DNA of 64,000 nt from positions 1 to 64,000 of the forward strand of contig CAJOFR010000002.1 of assembly GCA_905234195.1 (NCBI GenBank). The letters are read 5' to 3'. Position numbers and translations under genes: made by a program. Position 1 is the stretch's first letter, and every line of letters starts with the position of its first letter. The stretch comes from an uncultured Selenomonadaceae bacterium. Its GTDB lineage: Bacteria; Bacillota; Negativicutes; Selenomonadales; Selenomonadaceae. Positions 1 through 8,369 of the stretch are shown piece after piece. The notes under the pieces are model-generated. The model made no database searches and was not told where the DNA came from. It saw only the letters and a list, made by a program, of their open reading frames with translations.

Positions 1-1
1 A

Positions 2-460
2 AATTCACACGACATTAGGCTTGACGGAAGTAACGGTGTCAGCTATCTCTACATTGCGAACATAAACGCAAGCGGGTCTTCGGGCAATGACACACTTTAC
101 GGCAACGCGGGGAGCAACGAAATTCGTGCGGGCAGCGGCAATTCGACTTTATGGGGAGGACAATACGACGGCACGGCAGATATTTTGATTGGCGGCGACG
201 GCGTCGATACCTTTCTTGTCGGGAAAAATGACGGCAACGACGTAATTCAAAGTTCCTCTTACAACGACGTAATAAATCTCTACGACGTCAGCTTGAGTGA
301 AATTTCGACGAGCACCGACGAAAATAATATCTACCTTTCGCTGAACAACGGCTCACAAATTACGATACAGAACAGCGATAATTTAAGCTCGGCCGTGTGG
401 ACTTCGGACGGCGGTCGCTACAGATATAATCGCTCGTCGTCTTCTTGGCAATCCGCGTGA
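2..460 (+). CDS. RTX-like repeat protein, C-terminal fragment
   Basis: This is the last 152 residues of a gene that begins before the window; the frame is open from base 2. The visible part is rich in Gly, Asn, Asp and Ser. It contains short GND and GGDG turns (for example NDTLYGNAG and IGGDGVDTF) like the Ca2+-binding nonapeptide repeats of haemolysin-type (RTX) proteins, and ends in a Ser/Trp-rich tail. Proteins of this type are usually exported by type I secretion and act outside the cell as adhesins, enzymes or S-layer-like proteins. The catalytic or adhesive part, if any, lies outside the window, so the function is unknown. A hairpin-rich intergenic stretch follows. Confidence 0.6.
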   Translation, partial: NSHDIRLDGSNGVSYLYIANINASGSSGNDTLYGNAGSNEIRAGSGNSTLWGGQYDGTADILIGGDGVDTFLVGKNDGNDVIQSSSYNDVINLYDVSLSEISTSTDENNIYLSLNNGSQITIQNSDNLSSAVWTSDGGRYRYNRSSSSWQSA

Positions 461-513
461 CAGAAAAAATTTCCCCCTGTCCCTTTTCACTTATCCCTTA
501 ACAAGGGGGATTT

Positions 514-540
514 ACTTTTCTTTTCTAGAAAAAGAAAAGT
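514..540. repeat. A/T-rich inverted repeat
   Basis: A near-perfect palindrome has arms ACTTTTCTTTT and AAAAGAAAAGT around CTAG. It is followed by AACAAAAGAAAA and then the hairpins at 556-612. It lies between convergent genes and looks like part of a dispersed intergenic repeat, but only one copy is in the window. Confidence 0.45.
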
Positions 541-544
541 AACA

Positions 545-590
545 AAAGAAAAATCGCCCGCTGAGATTGCATCACGCAATCAACGCGGGC
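545..590 (-). terminator. Intrinsic terminator downstream of the Gdx gene
   Basis: On the minus strand GCCCGC...GATTGC pairs with GCAATC...GCGGGC (556-590), and the stem is followed by GATTTTTC. It sits about 50 bases past the Gdx stop codon and probably ends that transcript. Confidence 0.6.
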
Positions 591-592
591 AT

Positions 593-612
593 GGCCGTCA
601 TCCATGACGGCC
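593..612. repeat. Short perfect hairpin
   Basis: GGCCGTCAT (593-601) and ATGACGGCC (604-612) form a 9-bp perfect stem with a 2-base spacer, directly beside the terminator hairpin. Its role is unknown. In the plus direction it is followed by a pyrimidine-rich stretch and could help end the RTX-like transcript. Confidence 0.5.
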
Positions 613-642
613 TCTTCCTTTACTTTTACTAACCGCCAACCC

Positions 643-963
643 CTAGCCACTAGTAACCAGTCTAAGACCGATAATCCCGCAAACAATCATCACGATACAA
701 ATTATGTGCGGCAGGCTTATCGTTTCATGGAAATAAATCGCACCGAAAATTACCATGCCGACTGTGCCTATGCCCGTCCAAATTGCGTAGGCGATCGACA
801 GCGGTAATTTTTTCAGCGCGAACGACAGAAACGCGAAACTTGCGACCATTCCCGCCGCCGTTAAAATACTCGGCAAGATTTTTGAAAAGCCGTGCGACAT
901 TTTTAATTCGACTGCCCAAAAAATTTCAAACAAGCCCGCGACTAAAAGATATACCCAGCTCAA
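643..963 (-). CDS. gdx: SMR-family guanidinium exporter (Gdx/SugE type)
   Basis: This 106-residue, four-helix membrane protein belongs to the small multidrug resistance family. It carries the Gdx (SugE) subtype residues: Glu13 and Trp16 in helix 1, Ser42 in helix 2, and Tyr59 and Trp62 in the AYAIWTGIG segment of helix 3. Characterised Gdx proteins form dual-topology dimers in the inner membrane and exchange guanidinium for protons. A TTG start is chosen because GGAGGGG lies 6 bases upstream and the resulting N-terminus (MSWVYLL) matches the family; the frame stays open upstream without another good ribosome site. A structured leader with a T-run precedes it. Family is certain; the substrate is inferred from the binding-site residues. 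Confidence 0.88.
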   Translation of the reverse strand: MSWVYLLVAGLFEIFWAVELKMSHGFSKILPSILTAAGMVASFAFLSFALKKLPLSIAYAIWTGIGTVGMVIFGAIYFHETISLPHIICIVMIVCGIIGLRLVTSG

Positions 964-1080
964 TTTTTTCCCCTCCAAAAAAATTTGGGGCGTCTGCAAC
1001 CAAACTTTCCTACGCAATGCGCTTGCCTGCGGTTCGGTTGTAAACGCCCTCCAAACATTATCCGGCGACAATGTTTTGAC
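964..1080 (-). promoter_or_regulatory. Structured 5' leader of gdx, possible attenuator
   Basis: Read on the minus strand the leader shows a hairpin AAACATT/AATGTTT (1053-1076). A long stem follows, closed by GGGCGT (1044-1049) and ACGCCC (988-993), with inner pairs CAACCGAAC/GTTTGGTTG. The long stem is followed by AAATTTTTTT and then by the GGAGGGG ribosome site. CCCC beside the stem could instead pair with that site. Guanidinium exporters are often controlled by guanidine riboswitches, but I could not match this leader to the guanidine-I, -II or -III consensus. Confidence 0.4.
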
Positions 1081-1086
1081 GATTAT

Positions 1087-2157
1087 TCAATGTTCAATTA
1101 TTTTCGCGATTTCTGCGGCGGCATCTGCCCTGCCGATTTTTTTTGCGCTTAGTTTCATTTCGGCAAGCCGCGCGGAATTTTTTAACAGCCCCGCGACGAC
1201 TGCAGAAATTTTCATTCCGCCGACGGACACCGCCGCGCCGTTTTTTATCGCGAACTCCGCGTTCTTTGCTTCGGGGCCGGGTATTGGCGCGTGCAAAATC
1301 ATCGGCAACCCGACGGCGAACGCCTCCGACATTGTCAGCGCGCCCGGTTTTGTAATTAATAAGTCCGCCGCGCCCATAAGCTCCGAAATATTTTCGACGC
1401 AACCAAAAATTTCTGTGTCGTGCCGAAAATTTTTTTGCAGCCCCTTCAGCCGCGCGAAGAGTGATTCGTTTTGCCCGACGACGACGATTATTTTTAGCGG
1501 CAGTTCGACGTTGTTCAGCTCCGCTAAAGTTTCTTCGATTGAGCCCAAGCCGAGCCCGCCGCCCATGATTAAAATTGCCGGCTTTGAAAATTTTTTCGCG
1601 CCGCCGACTTTTCCAAACTCCGCTCCGATTGGGATGCCCGCCGCGTGAATTTCCTGGTTCGGTCGTGACTGCGCGGAAAGTTCCAGTTGCATTTCTTCCG
1701 TTGCGACAAAATAAATGTCGACTTCGCTGAAAATCCAGATCTCGTGCAGTGAATAATCCGTCAACACCGCCGCCAACAAAAATTTTCGCGCGGATTTTGC
1801 ATGCAGGAATTTCCACAACGCCGCCGCCGCTTCGGGAAAGGGGTGCGTGCAGATGACGACTTCGGGGCGAAATTTTTTCAGCAGGCGGGCAAAGGGGAAG
1901 TACATCAGCGACGAAGTAAACAGCCGCGCCAACGCTCCGATTTTTCGCGCGCCCGCAACCCTGTAGATTCTGTCGTAGAGGTCGGGAATAAATTTCAGTG
2001 CCGCGAGATAAAATTTTTTTATCAGCCAGTTCAGCGTGGAAAAATCCCGCGCCATGAAGTCAATTATTTCGACGTCACTGCCCAGCGCGCGCCCGATTGA
2101 TTCCGCCGCCTTCGTGTGTCCGAAACCGATTGACGCCGACAAAATTAAAATCCTCAT
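1087..2157 (-). CDS. MGDG synthase/UgtP-like glycosyltransferase
   Basis: The 356-residue protein belongs to the GT28 group of MurG, UgtP and monogalactosyldiacylglycerol synthase. The N-terminus (MRILILSASIGFGHTKAAES) has the acceptor-side SxGxGH loop typical of diacylglycerol glycosyltransferases. A Gly-rich segment (MGGGLGLGSIEE) starts the C-terminal Rossmann domain, and KPGALTMSEA is the donor-binding motif. It probably moves a sugar from a nucleotide donor to a membrane lipid at the inner face of the cytoplasmic membrane. The ATG start overlaps the stop of the upstream SDR gene (ATGA), so the two are translationally coupled. A much longer open frame upstream is ignored because it runs through the SDR gene. 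Acceptor and donor are not determined. Confidence 0.8.
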   Translation of the reverse strand: MRILILSASIGFGHTKAAESIGRALGSDVEIIDFMARDFSTLNWLIKKFYLAALKFIPDLYDRIYRVAGARKIGALARLFTSSLMYFPFARLLKKFRPEVVICTHPFPEAAAALWKFLHAKSARKFLLAAVLTDYSLHEIWIFSEVDIYFVATEEMQLELSAQSRPNQEIHAAGIPIGAEFGKVGGAKKFSKPAILIMGGGLGLGSIEETLAELNNVELPLKIIVVVGQNESLFARLKGLQKNFRHDTEIFGCVENISELMGAADLLITKPGALTMSEAFAVGLPMILHAPIPGPEAKNAEFAIKNGAAVSVGGMKISAVVAGLLKNSARLAEMKLSAKKIGRADAAAEIAKIIEH

Positions 2158-2879
2158 GCCGTCAAGCCGCCGTCGACTTTCAAAATTTCTCCGGTGATAA
2201 AACTTGATTCGGACGACGCCAAAAAATAAATCGCGGCGGCAACTTCTTCCGGCTTGCCGATTCTTTTCAGCGGATAAATTTTCGCCAGGTCTTCGAGAGT
2301 TTCGCCGGATTTTTTCAGCTGATTTTCTGTCAGCGGCGTCAAAATATCGGCGGGCGCGACACAATTCACGCGGACGGGAAAATTTGCCAGCTCCAGCGCG
2401 AGGGATTTCGTGAAGGCGACGACTGCGCCCTTGCTTGCCGCGTAGAGTGCGCAAAAATAATTCCCGCTAATCCCCGCGTCACTTGCCACGTTGACAATAT
2501 TGCCGCGCGTCTTGATAAGTTCGTCGACGGCCGCGCGCGCCATGAAAAAAGTCCCTTTGACGTTCGTGGAAAAAATCTCGTCAAATTCGGATTCAGTCAC
2601 GAAATTTATCGCGCCTTCGGTGTAAATCCCGGCACAATTAATCAGCACGTCGACGCCTCCGAAAAATTCAACAGTCCGGCGAATAATTTTTTCGCAGTCA
2701 AAAATTTTTCCGACGTCCGCAGAAATAAATTTCGTTTGTTGCGGAAGTTGGGATTTAATTTTTTCAAACTTATTCGCGTTTCGTCCGACGAGGACGCAAT
2801 TATAATTTTCGGCGGAAAATTTTTTGGCGGTTGCCAGCCCTATTCCCGAAGTCCCGCCGGTAATTATTGCCGTCTTCAA
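2154..2879 (-). CDS. SDR-family oxidoreductase, FabG-like
   Basis: A classical short-chain dehydrogenase/reductase of 241 residues. It has the dinucleotide motif TGGTSGIG (about 7-14), NCAG (about 81-84) and the catalytic set Asn106, Ser133, Tyr146, Lys150 (YAASK). FabG-like enzymes reduce a ketone or oxidise an alcohol with NAD(P)H; the substrate is unknown. A TTG start at 2879 is preferred because TTGGAG sits 9 bases upstream; an earlier TTG at 2894 overlaps that ribosome site. Coupling to the glycolipid glycosyltransferase suggests a lipid or surface-sugar role, but this is inference. There are no other fatty-acid genes nearby. Confidence 0.82.
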   Translation of the reverse strand: MKTAIITGGTSGIGLATAKKFSAENYNCVLVGRNANKFEKIKSQLPQQTKFISADVGKIFDCEKIIRRTVEFFGGVDVLINCAGIYTEGAINFVTESEFDEIFSTNVKGTFFMARAAVDELIKTRGNIVNVASDAGISGNYFCALYAASKGAVVAFTKSLALELANFPVRVNCVAPADILTPLTENQLKKSGETLEDLAKIYPLKRIGKPEEVAAAIYFLASSESSFITGEILKVDGGLTA

Positions 2880-2898
2880 AATTTTTTTCTCCAAGATA

Positions 2899-2935
2899 AC
2901 AAAAACAGAGCCGAGTTTTTTACGACCCGACTCTG
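2899..2935 (-). terminator. Intrinsic terminator of hup
   Basis: On the minus strand CAGAGTCGGG pairs with CTCGGCTCTG (two G-U pairs), followed by TTTTTGTT. It lies 14 bases after the HU stop codon, so the SDR-glycosyltransferase pair probably has its own promoter or lives on read-through. Confidence 0.75.
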
Positions 2936-2948
2936 CGAGATTTTCAAA

Positions 2949-3227
2949 TTAAGCGTTGTTGACAGCTTCCTTGAAAGTTTTGCCCGCCTTGAAAGAAGGC
3001 AACTTCGAGGCCGGAATGTCAATCTCTTCGCCGGTGCGGGGATTGCGTCCCTTGCGCGGGCTACGGTCGCGGTTTTCAAAAGTACCAAAACCGATAACCT
3101 GAACTTTATCGCCACCGATAAGCGCGCTTTTAATGATTTCAAATGTCGTAGCTACAACACGGTCAGCCTTTTTGCGGTCAAGTCCGGTCTCCTCTGCAAC
3201 CGCCGCAACCAATTCTGCTCTTGTCAT
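2949..3227 (-). CDS. hup: HU-family DNA-binding protein
   Basis: A 92-residue nucleoid protein of the HU/IHF family. The helical N-terminus (MTRAELVAAVAEETG) forms the dimer interface. GFGTFENRDRSPRKGRNPRTG contributes the beta-arm, with the conserved RNP turn that intercalates in DNA. HU bends and compacts DNA and is usually abundant. The second of two close ATG codons is taken as start because AGGAGG lies 8 bases before it, while the first sits almost on the ribosome site. A promoter with 17-bp spacing lies upstream and a strong terminator lies downstream, so the gene is probably monocistronic. Confidence 0.95.
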   Translation of the reverse strand: MTRAELVAAVAEETGLDRKKADRVVATTFEIIKSALIGGDKVQVIGFGTFENRDRSPRKGRNPRTGEEIDIPASKLPSFKAGKTFKEAVNNA

Positions 3228-3258
3228 AAACATTTCCTCCTTTGTAAATTACCGCCAA

Positions 3259-3287
3259 ACTTTAGCAGAAACTAACGGAAAAATCAA
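3259..3287 (-). promoter_or_regulatory. Probable sigma-70-type promoter of hup
   Basis: On the minus strand TTGATT (3282-3287) and TAAAGT (3259-3264) are separated by 17 bp, about 30 bases upstream of the HU start codon. Confidence 0.55.
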
Positions 3288-3294
3288 GTTTTTT

Positions 3295-3474
3295 TTAAGC
3301 CATGATGTCAATGTTGTTTCCAAGCGCGGGATCCAAACTTTCGACAACCTCCAAAGCTTCCTCCATCATTGAAGTGTCCGCCTCCATCGCCATTTTCATG
3401 ACGGCGATTCCAAAATCCTGCTGTGTTTGTGCAAGTTTCATGTCAACAGACAACGCCGCTATACTCATATCCAT
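3295..3474 (-). CDS. YjfB-family putative motility protein
   Basis: A 59-residue protein beginning MDMSIAALSVDMKLAQTQQ. It matches the small YjfB family: an N-terminal MD-IAALS segment, a central hydrophobic/Gln stretch and a VMKMAMEAD helix. In Bacillus this family belongs to the motility regulon, but its molecular role is not known. The ATG has a purine-rich GGAAGGGGGCGG upstream. It lies between hup and a chemoreceptor gene on the same strand, which suits a motility link. The C-terminus is acidic and helical, and no membrane segment is visible. Confidence 0.75.
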   Translation of the reverse strand: MDMSIAALSVDMKLAQTQQDFGIAVMKMAMEADTSMMEEALEVVESLDPALGNNIDIMA

Positions 3475-3557
3475 AAATGCCGCCCCCTTCCGTAGTTCGC
3501 GCTTATCTTAACACAAGGCGCGCCGCTATGCAATACTTTTTCGCGGCTTTTTGGAAT

Positions 3558-5534
3558 TTACATTTTAAATTTATTTATAGCGGCCTGCATTTCGACGGCG
3601 AGTTGTGCCAAAGCTTGAGAGGCGGCGGCGATTTCCTGATTGGATGCCGACTGCGATTCCGTAGCGTTTGAAATTGAATTGGTGTACTCGGAAGTTTGGC
3701 GGCTGACTTCGTCGATAGAATCGACTGCCGCGACTATCCTGGACGCGCCGTCTGAAACCGTATGCATTGAAACCCCAATGCCTTCCATTTGCTGTTTGAT
3801 GCCGTCGACGCGCTGCATAATTCTCTGGAACTGTTCGCCGACTTCGCGAATGGCGGCGGTGCCCTCTTCGACGTCCTTCGTGCCGCTCTCCATAGCCTCG
3901 ACGGCAAGCGCGGTATCATTTTGGATATTCAAAATTCTTTCGCGGATTTGTTCAGCCGAAGTTTGAGATTCTGCGGCGAGCTTGCGGACTTCTTCAGCGA
4001 CGACAGCAAAGCCGCGACCTTGTTCACCTGCGCGCGCCGCCTCGATAGCCGCGTTGAGTGCAAGCAGGTTTGTTTGTTCGGCGATAGAAGAAATTGCCTC
4101 GATAATCTGCCCGATTTGTTGAGAACTTTCGCCGAGTTTCTTGACGACGTCCGCAGAAGAAAGAACGCTCTTTTCTATGTTGTTCATTTTCTGCACGGCG
4201 GTGCCCATGAGTTTTTCGCCGCGCTGTGCAGCTTCGGCAGTTTCGTTTGAAGTTTGAGTGACGAGCTTGGTTTTCTCCGACATTTTTTCAATATCGTTGA
4301 AGACAATGTTCACGTTTTGTTTCGCCGCCTCAATATCCTCAAGTTGTTTTGCCATGTTGCCGTTGACTTCGCCGACATTTTCCGCAACGTGTACTGAAGT
4401 ATCTGCGGACTGTTGAGCACTTGCGGTCAGCTCTTCGGAAGACGAGGCAACTTGATGGGAAGTGCTTGACATTTTCCCGATAAGATTTCTTAGCCCTGTA
4501 CTCATCTCGTTAAAAGCGGTGGCAAGGGATCCAATTTCGTCTTTGGAGCTGATAGCGATATTTTCCAGGCGCAAATTACCCTTCGCCAACTCCACAGCAT
4601 GTTCTTGCAGTTTCGCAATGGGTGTCGTGATTGACGAAGACATTTTCATACAAACGAGAATCATGACCACAAGACCGGCTATAGTCAACACAAGATAAGT
4701 CATGCGGAGAGTTTTTATCGCGCCGAAAACAAAATCGTCGCTTACGGCAATGCCCAAAATCCAGCCGGAACTTTCAAGCGTGGTATATGCAAAAACCCTG
4801 CTGCCAAATTTTTCGTCCTTCGGCAACTCAAAATATCCCGTGCCCTTTGTCAACATCTCGTCGAAGTGTTCGGAGATACCGGGAATTTCCTGCGCAGTTT
4901 TTACGCCACGATCCGTAGTTGTCGCAAGGAGCGTGCCATTTCGTTCGACAATAATCCCGTCGCCCTGCCCGCGATACTTAAGCTTTTGCACTTGCTCCTG
5001 GAGGACGTCCAAACTGATATCGACGCAGGTCGAGCCGACGAACTGCCCGTTAGCTTTTATCGGGCAAACCGCCGAAACAATTTGCTTTTTCGTAAAGTTG
5101 TCAAGATAAGATTCGGTGAAAGTCTGTTTGTTCGCGTCCTTCGCCAAATTGTACCAAGGTCTGACAGTCGGATCCAGCTTGCCCGTAAAATCTCCGGCGT
5201 TATAGCCGAAAAAATATTTGTCCTCCAGCCCTATGGTGACTTCCAAAATATCTTTGTCCGAAGTGGTGAGCGCGAAGAGTTCGCGATTTTTCATTCTGTT
5301 TATATCGCCCAAACCACCGAGCAGATCCGCAAGATGCGAACTGGCTGACGCCCTAGCCTGAAGCCAAGCGTCCAACTCTTTTCCTTGAGCGTCGACGACG
5401 GAAGAAATTTCACTTGCCAGCGTTTCCGATAAATTCAAGTAGGAAGTGTAGTAGCCGATAATCGACACGATTGCAACCAGTGCCCCTGACAAAAACGCCA
5501 ACATGGAAAATTTTTGTCGTAGTTTCAAATTCAT
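3558..5534 (-). CDS. Methyl-accepting chemotaxis protein
   Basis: A 658-residue transmembrane chemoreceptor. An N-terminal membrane helix (about 10-32) is followed by a periplasmic sensor of dCache type (about 35-275). A second membrane helix (about 278-298) leads into a HAMP domain ([15 protein letters not shown] onward). The cytoplasmic signalling domain contains the almost invariant hairpin tip [20 protein letters not shown], which contacts CheA and CheW. It senses a small ligand outside the inner membrane and controls the flagellar motor; the ligand cannot be told from sequence. The ATG has AGAAGG upstream and a TATAAT-like box lies in the intergenic region. No che genes are adjacent. Confidence 0.95.
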   Translation of the reverse strand: MNLKLRQKFSMLAFLSGALVAIVSIIGYYTSYLNLSETLASEISSVVDAQGKELDAWLQARASASSHLADLLGGLGDINRMKNRELFALTTSDKDILEVTIGLEDKYFFGYNAGDFTGKLDPTVRPWYNLAKDANKQTFTESYLDNFTKKQIVSAVCPIKANGQFVGSTCVDISLDVLQEQVQKLKYRGQGDGIIVERNGTLLATTTDRGVKTAQEIPGISEHFDEMLTKGTGYFELPKDEKFGSRVFAYTTLESSGWILGIAVSDDFVFGAIKTLRMTYLVLTIAGLVVMILVCMKMSSSITTPIAKLQEHAVELAKGNLRLENIAISSKDEIGSLATAFNEMSTGLRNLIGKMSSTSHQVASSSEELTASAQQSADTSVHVAENVGEVNGNMAKQLEDIEAAKQNVNIVFNDIEKMSEKTKLVTQTSNETAEAAQRGEKLMGTAVQKMNNIEKSVLSSADVVKKLGESSQQIGQIIEAISSIAEQTNLLALNAAIEAARAGEQGRGFAVVAEEVRKLAAESQTSAEQIRERILNIQNDTALAVEAMESGTKDVEEGTAAIREVGEQFQRIMQRVDGIKQQMEGIGVSMHTVSDGASRIVAAVDSIDEVSRQTSEYTNSISNATESQSASNQEIAAASQALAQLAVEMQAAINKFKM

Positions 5535-5622
5535 TAAGTCAACCTTCTTTCCAATTTTTCCGAAAAATTATAACATAGCCCGCCGTCATTTTGAAAGACG
5601 TATTTAAAATTTTTTTGCCGAA

Positions 5623-6804
5623 TTATTTTGCGGCGTGATAAATTGCAATCATGTCATCCTTTTTGAGTTTTTTCGCCGAACCTATACCGCCGCCCGTTGC
5701 TCTTTCGCAGGACTCCGCCATTTTTTCTATCTGCGCGTCCGTCGGCTGAATACCCAAGTCGCGCAAATTTGTAGGCATATTAATTTTGTAGAAGAAAGCT
5801 TCCGTCGCGGCGATACCCTTCAGTGCGGTTTCTTCCTTGTTAAATCCGGATTCGACACCCATGACATTTTCGGCGTACTTGACGAAACGCGGCAGACAAT
5901 CTTTGTGAACATAACGCGCCCAACTTCCCCAAAGAGCAGACAGCCCCGCGCCGTGCGTCACGTTAAACATTCCGCTAAGTTCGTGTTCAAGATTGTGCGT
6001 CGCGAAATCCCCGCCGTCACTGCCGCAACCCGTCAAGCCGTTGTGAGCAAGACTGGACGCCCACATAATTTCTGCGCGCGAATCGTAATCGTTCGGCTTA
6101 ATCCGCAAAATGTTCGCGTGTTTCATGACGGTGCGCAATAATCCTTCGGCGATAGAGTCTGTAATATCCATGTTGCCGCCGTTCGTGAAATACCTTTCCA
6201 TTGTGTGCATCATTATATCGACGCAACCGCAGGCAGTCTGAAAAGCGGGCAAAGTCATCGTCAATTCCGGATCCATTATCGCAAATTTCGGGCGCGCAAG
6301 TGTATCGCCATAGCTGCGCTTTTCCATAGTCTGTTCGTTGGTGATAACGACACTGCGACTCATTTCACTGCCCGCCGCCGCGATTGTCAAAATGGAGCCG
6401 ACAGGCAACGATGCCTTCGCCCTGCGCGTGTGCTCAAAAAGTTCCCAGACATTAGTTTCAGGTTCGGCAAGCGCAAAAGCAATCGCCTTAGACGAATCAA
6501 TAACACTGCCGCCGCCAATCGCCAAAATAAAATCGACTTGATTCAGCGTGCCGAGAGCAAAACCCGTGCGGACTTTGTCAAGATGGGGATTGGGAACGAC
6601 GCCACCGAGCTCCACGTGGAAAAGCCCCGCCTCGTCCAGAATGTTTTTCACGCGATTAAGCAAACCGGAACGAATCGCGCTACCCATGCCGTAATGAATC
6701 AAGACGCGAGAGCCGCCATAAGATTTTATTAAATCCCCGACGCGATTTTCTGCCCCCCTGCCAAAAACAATTTTCGTTGGCGTGTGATAATCGAAGTTAA
6801 ACAA
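5623..6804 (-). CDS. Iron-containing alcohol dehydrogenase (BdhA/YugJ-like)
   Basis: This 393-residue protein belongs to the group III alcohol dehydrogenases. The NAD(P) pocket is marked by GGGS at 97-100 and the metal site by Asp196, His200, His274 and His284 (DIMMH, NLEHELSG and VTHGAG). The closest recognisable type is the butanol dehydrogenase/YugJ group, which reduces aldehydes to alcohols, often during fermentation. The start is a TTG with GGAAGGAAGAG just upstream. A promoter with 17-bp spacing is present, and the gene stands alone between genes of unrelated function. The natural aldehyde is unknown. Confidence 0.9.
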   Translation of the reverse strand: MFNFDYHTPTKIVFGRGAENRVGDLIKSYGGSRVLIHYGMGSAIRSGLLNRVKNILDEAGLFHVELGGVVPNPHLDKVRTGFALGTLNQVDFILAIGGGSVIDSSKAIAFALAEPETNVWELFEHTRRAKASLPVGSILTIAAAGSEMSRSVVITNEQTMEKRSYGDTLARPKFAIMDPELTMTLPAFQTACGCVDIMMHTMERYFTNGGNMDITDSIAEGLLRTVMKHANILRIKPNDYDSRAEIMWASSLAHNGLTGCGSDGGDFATHNLEHELSGMFNVTHGAGLSALWGSWARYVHKDCLPRFVKYAENVMGVESGFNKEETALKGIAATEAFFYKINMPTNLRDLGIQPTDAQIEKMAESCERATGGGIGSAKKLKKDDMIAIYHAAK

Positions 6805-6837
6805 TCCAAACTCTTCCTTCCGAATAATTTTTACTGC

Positions 6838-6866
6838 AGTCTAACAGTTTTTGCGTCGGCGGTCAA
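6838..6866 (-). promoter_or_regulatory. Promoter of the alcohol dehydrogenase gene
   Basis: On the minus strand TTGACC (6861-6866) and TAGACT (6838-6843) are 17 bp apart and about 34 bases upstream of the TTG start. Confidence 0.6.
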
Positions 6867-6903
6867 ATATTATGTTCAGAAAATTTTTTGCGGCGTTATA
6901 TTT

Positions 6904-8154
6904 TTAATCCCGAATCAAATTGCAAATCGGGTTCATGATTTTTTCTTCAAAGATATAATTACTGCTGAACTCCCCTTTCGCGCGCGGATCCTCGTCCAAA
7001 TCAATCGCGGTGCCGTTCATCATGTAAATAAATCCGATTTTCGTCTTCGGAACAAAAAAAATTCCGGAGAGCATCCCAAAAGCTTCGCCGGTGTGCCCGA
7101 CCAAATTTATCTCGAAATTTTTGCAGACGCGGTTGCTACTCCCGCCGTCGATAAAATAAATTCCCAGCCCGTACGAAAGAATTGCGCCGCCGTAAGTATC
7201 GCCGTTTTTGTTTTCGGGATTGTAAACCCAGTGCGGCGTTAAAATTGTGTCGACAGATTTTTCACTCAAGATTTTTTTGCCGCGATAAACCCCGCCATTC
7301 ATGAGCATTTCAAGCGCGTGAGTCATTTCCTCGAAGGAAATCCTAAGCCCGCCCTGCGGAGAAAAAATAGTTGCGTTCGTGCCGACACGATAATTTTTCA
7401 GACTGTAACGCGGCTGAAAATTTCTGTCGTAAGGATTTTCCAAAGCAATCGTATCGCGCGCGGGCTGAACATTTTTATGATCGTCGACGACGCCGTGAAT
7501 GTCGGTGACCGCGCCGAGCATCTCAAATTCTGCGCGCTCAAGGTTGCCGGGAAGATAGTCCGCCTTCGTTTCGAGTTGCCGCAAAATATTTTTCCGCTGG
7601 TACACGTCAAATCTTTCGCCGGTCACATTTTCGATAATCGTGCCCAAAATTCCGTAATTCAAGTTGCAATAATGGAAGTGCTCGCCGATTTTTTCTTCAG
7701 CCGGAGCAAAATGCGCGCCGCCCTCCCAAAATTTTCCTGCAGGCGAAAAAATTTCCTCGATACCGTTTTCCGGGGGTATGCTGTAAATTTTCCCGTCGCG
7801 AATGGACGAAGTATGGCAGGCAAGCATTTTCACGGTGATTTTTTTTTGCGGGCAGTTCGGGTTGCGCAGCGGGAAGTTCAAATATTTTCCGGCGTCGTCG
7901 TCGAGATTTATTTTCCCCTCCTCAAAAAGTTGCATGACCGTAAAAATCGTAAACATTTTAGAAATTGACGCCGCCCTAAATCTCGTATCCCTCGTGACGG
8001 GTTTTGAAAGATTTTTGTCGATATTGCGCCTGCCGAGAAATTTTGAATAAATCTCCGCGCCGTCCTTGTAAACTATCACGCCCAGCCCGCGAACTTTAAT
8101 CCCCGCGTCGCCGATTAAATTTTCCAGCTCAAAATCCAAATGCTTAGCGTCCAT
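6904..8154 (-). CDS. Serine hydrolase, class C beta-lactamase fold
   Basis: A 416-residue member of the beta-lactamase/D-alanyl-D-alanine carboxypeptidase superfamily. Ser63 and Lys66 form the SxxK motif (SISK). Tyr162-Cys-Asn164 is the YxN motif. A GHTGE segment near residue 360 fits the HxG position of esterase-type members. There is no signal peptide, so it probably works in the cytoplasm as an esterase or peptidase rather than as a beta-lactamase. The ATG has AAAGGAG 7 bases upstream. The family contains many different hydrolases, so no substrate is proposed. Confidence 0.82.
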   Translation of the reverse strand: MDAKHLDFELENLIGDAGIKVRGLGVIVYKDGAEIYSKFLGRRNIDKNLSKPVTRDTRFRAASISKMFTIFTVMQLFEEGKINLDDDAGKYLNFPLRNPNCPQKKITVKMLACHTSSIRDGKIYSIPPENGIEEIFSPAGKFWEGGAHFAPAEEKIGEHFHYCNLNYGILGTIIENVTGERFDVYQRKNILRQLETKADYLPGNLERAEFEMLGAVTDIHGVVDDHKNVQPARDTIALENPYDRNFQPRYSLKNYRVGTNATIFSPQGGLRISFEEMTHALEMLMNGGVYRGKKILSEKSVDTILTPHWVYNPENKNGDTYGGAILSYGLGIYFIDGGSSNRVCKNFEINLVGHTGEAFGMLSGIFFVPKTKIGFIYMMNGTAIDLDEDPRAKGEFSSNYIFEEKIMNPICNLIRD

Positions 8155-8172
8155 TGCCGCGCTCCTTTCGGC

Positions 8173-8202
8173 TTGACATTTAATTTCTTCATTTGATATT
8201 AT
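8173..8202 (+). promoter_or_regulatory. Candidate promoter pointing into a gene-free gap
   Basis: Perfect TTGACA at 8173-8178 is followed after 18 bp by TATTAT (8197-8202). No plus-strand protein gene follows for nearly 2 kb, so it would drive only a non-coding transcript. Confidence 0.4.
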
Positions 8203-8208
8203 AACAGA

Positions 8209-8352
8209 AATTTTAGCAACCGTTACAGATTTTTCGGCGTCAAAATTATTTTGAACGACGAGCCGAAAATCACCGTTGAGTTACTGAATCTGCACAAACG
8301 ACACACAAACAAGTAAAAAAATCCCCGCTAAACGATTCAGCGGGGGAGCTTT
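8209..8352 (+). ncRNA. Candidate small RNA
   Basis: Between the plus-strand promoter at 8173-8202 and a GC-rich hairpin at 8323-8345 followed by GAGCTTTTG lies a stretch of about 140 bases without an ORF. It contains a long stem, GATTTTTCGGC (8228-8238) with GCCGAAAATC (8262-8271). Promoter, stem and terminator-like end together resemble a small RNA gene. The hairpin at the end is also explained by the convergent minus-strand gene, so this is a hypothesis. Confidence 0.28.
8311..8345 (-). terminator. Intrinsic terminator after the immunity-like gene
   Basis: On the minus strand CCCCGCT (8339-8345) and AGCGGGG (8323-8329) form a 7-bp stem followed by ATTTTTTTAC. Confidence 0.75.
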
Positions 8353-8369
8353 TGATTTCATTCGTTATA

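Noticed and set aside
2158-2454. Long upstream extension of the glycolipid glycosyltransferase
   Set aside because: It runs inside the SDR gene in another frame and is Arg-rich; the family N-terminus begins at 2157.
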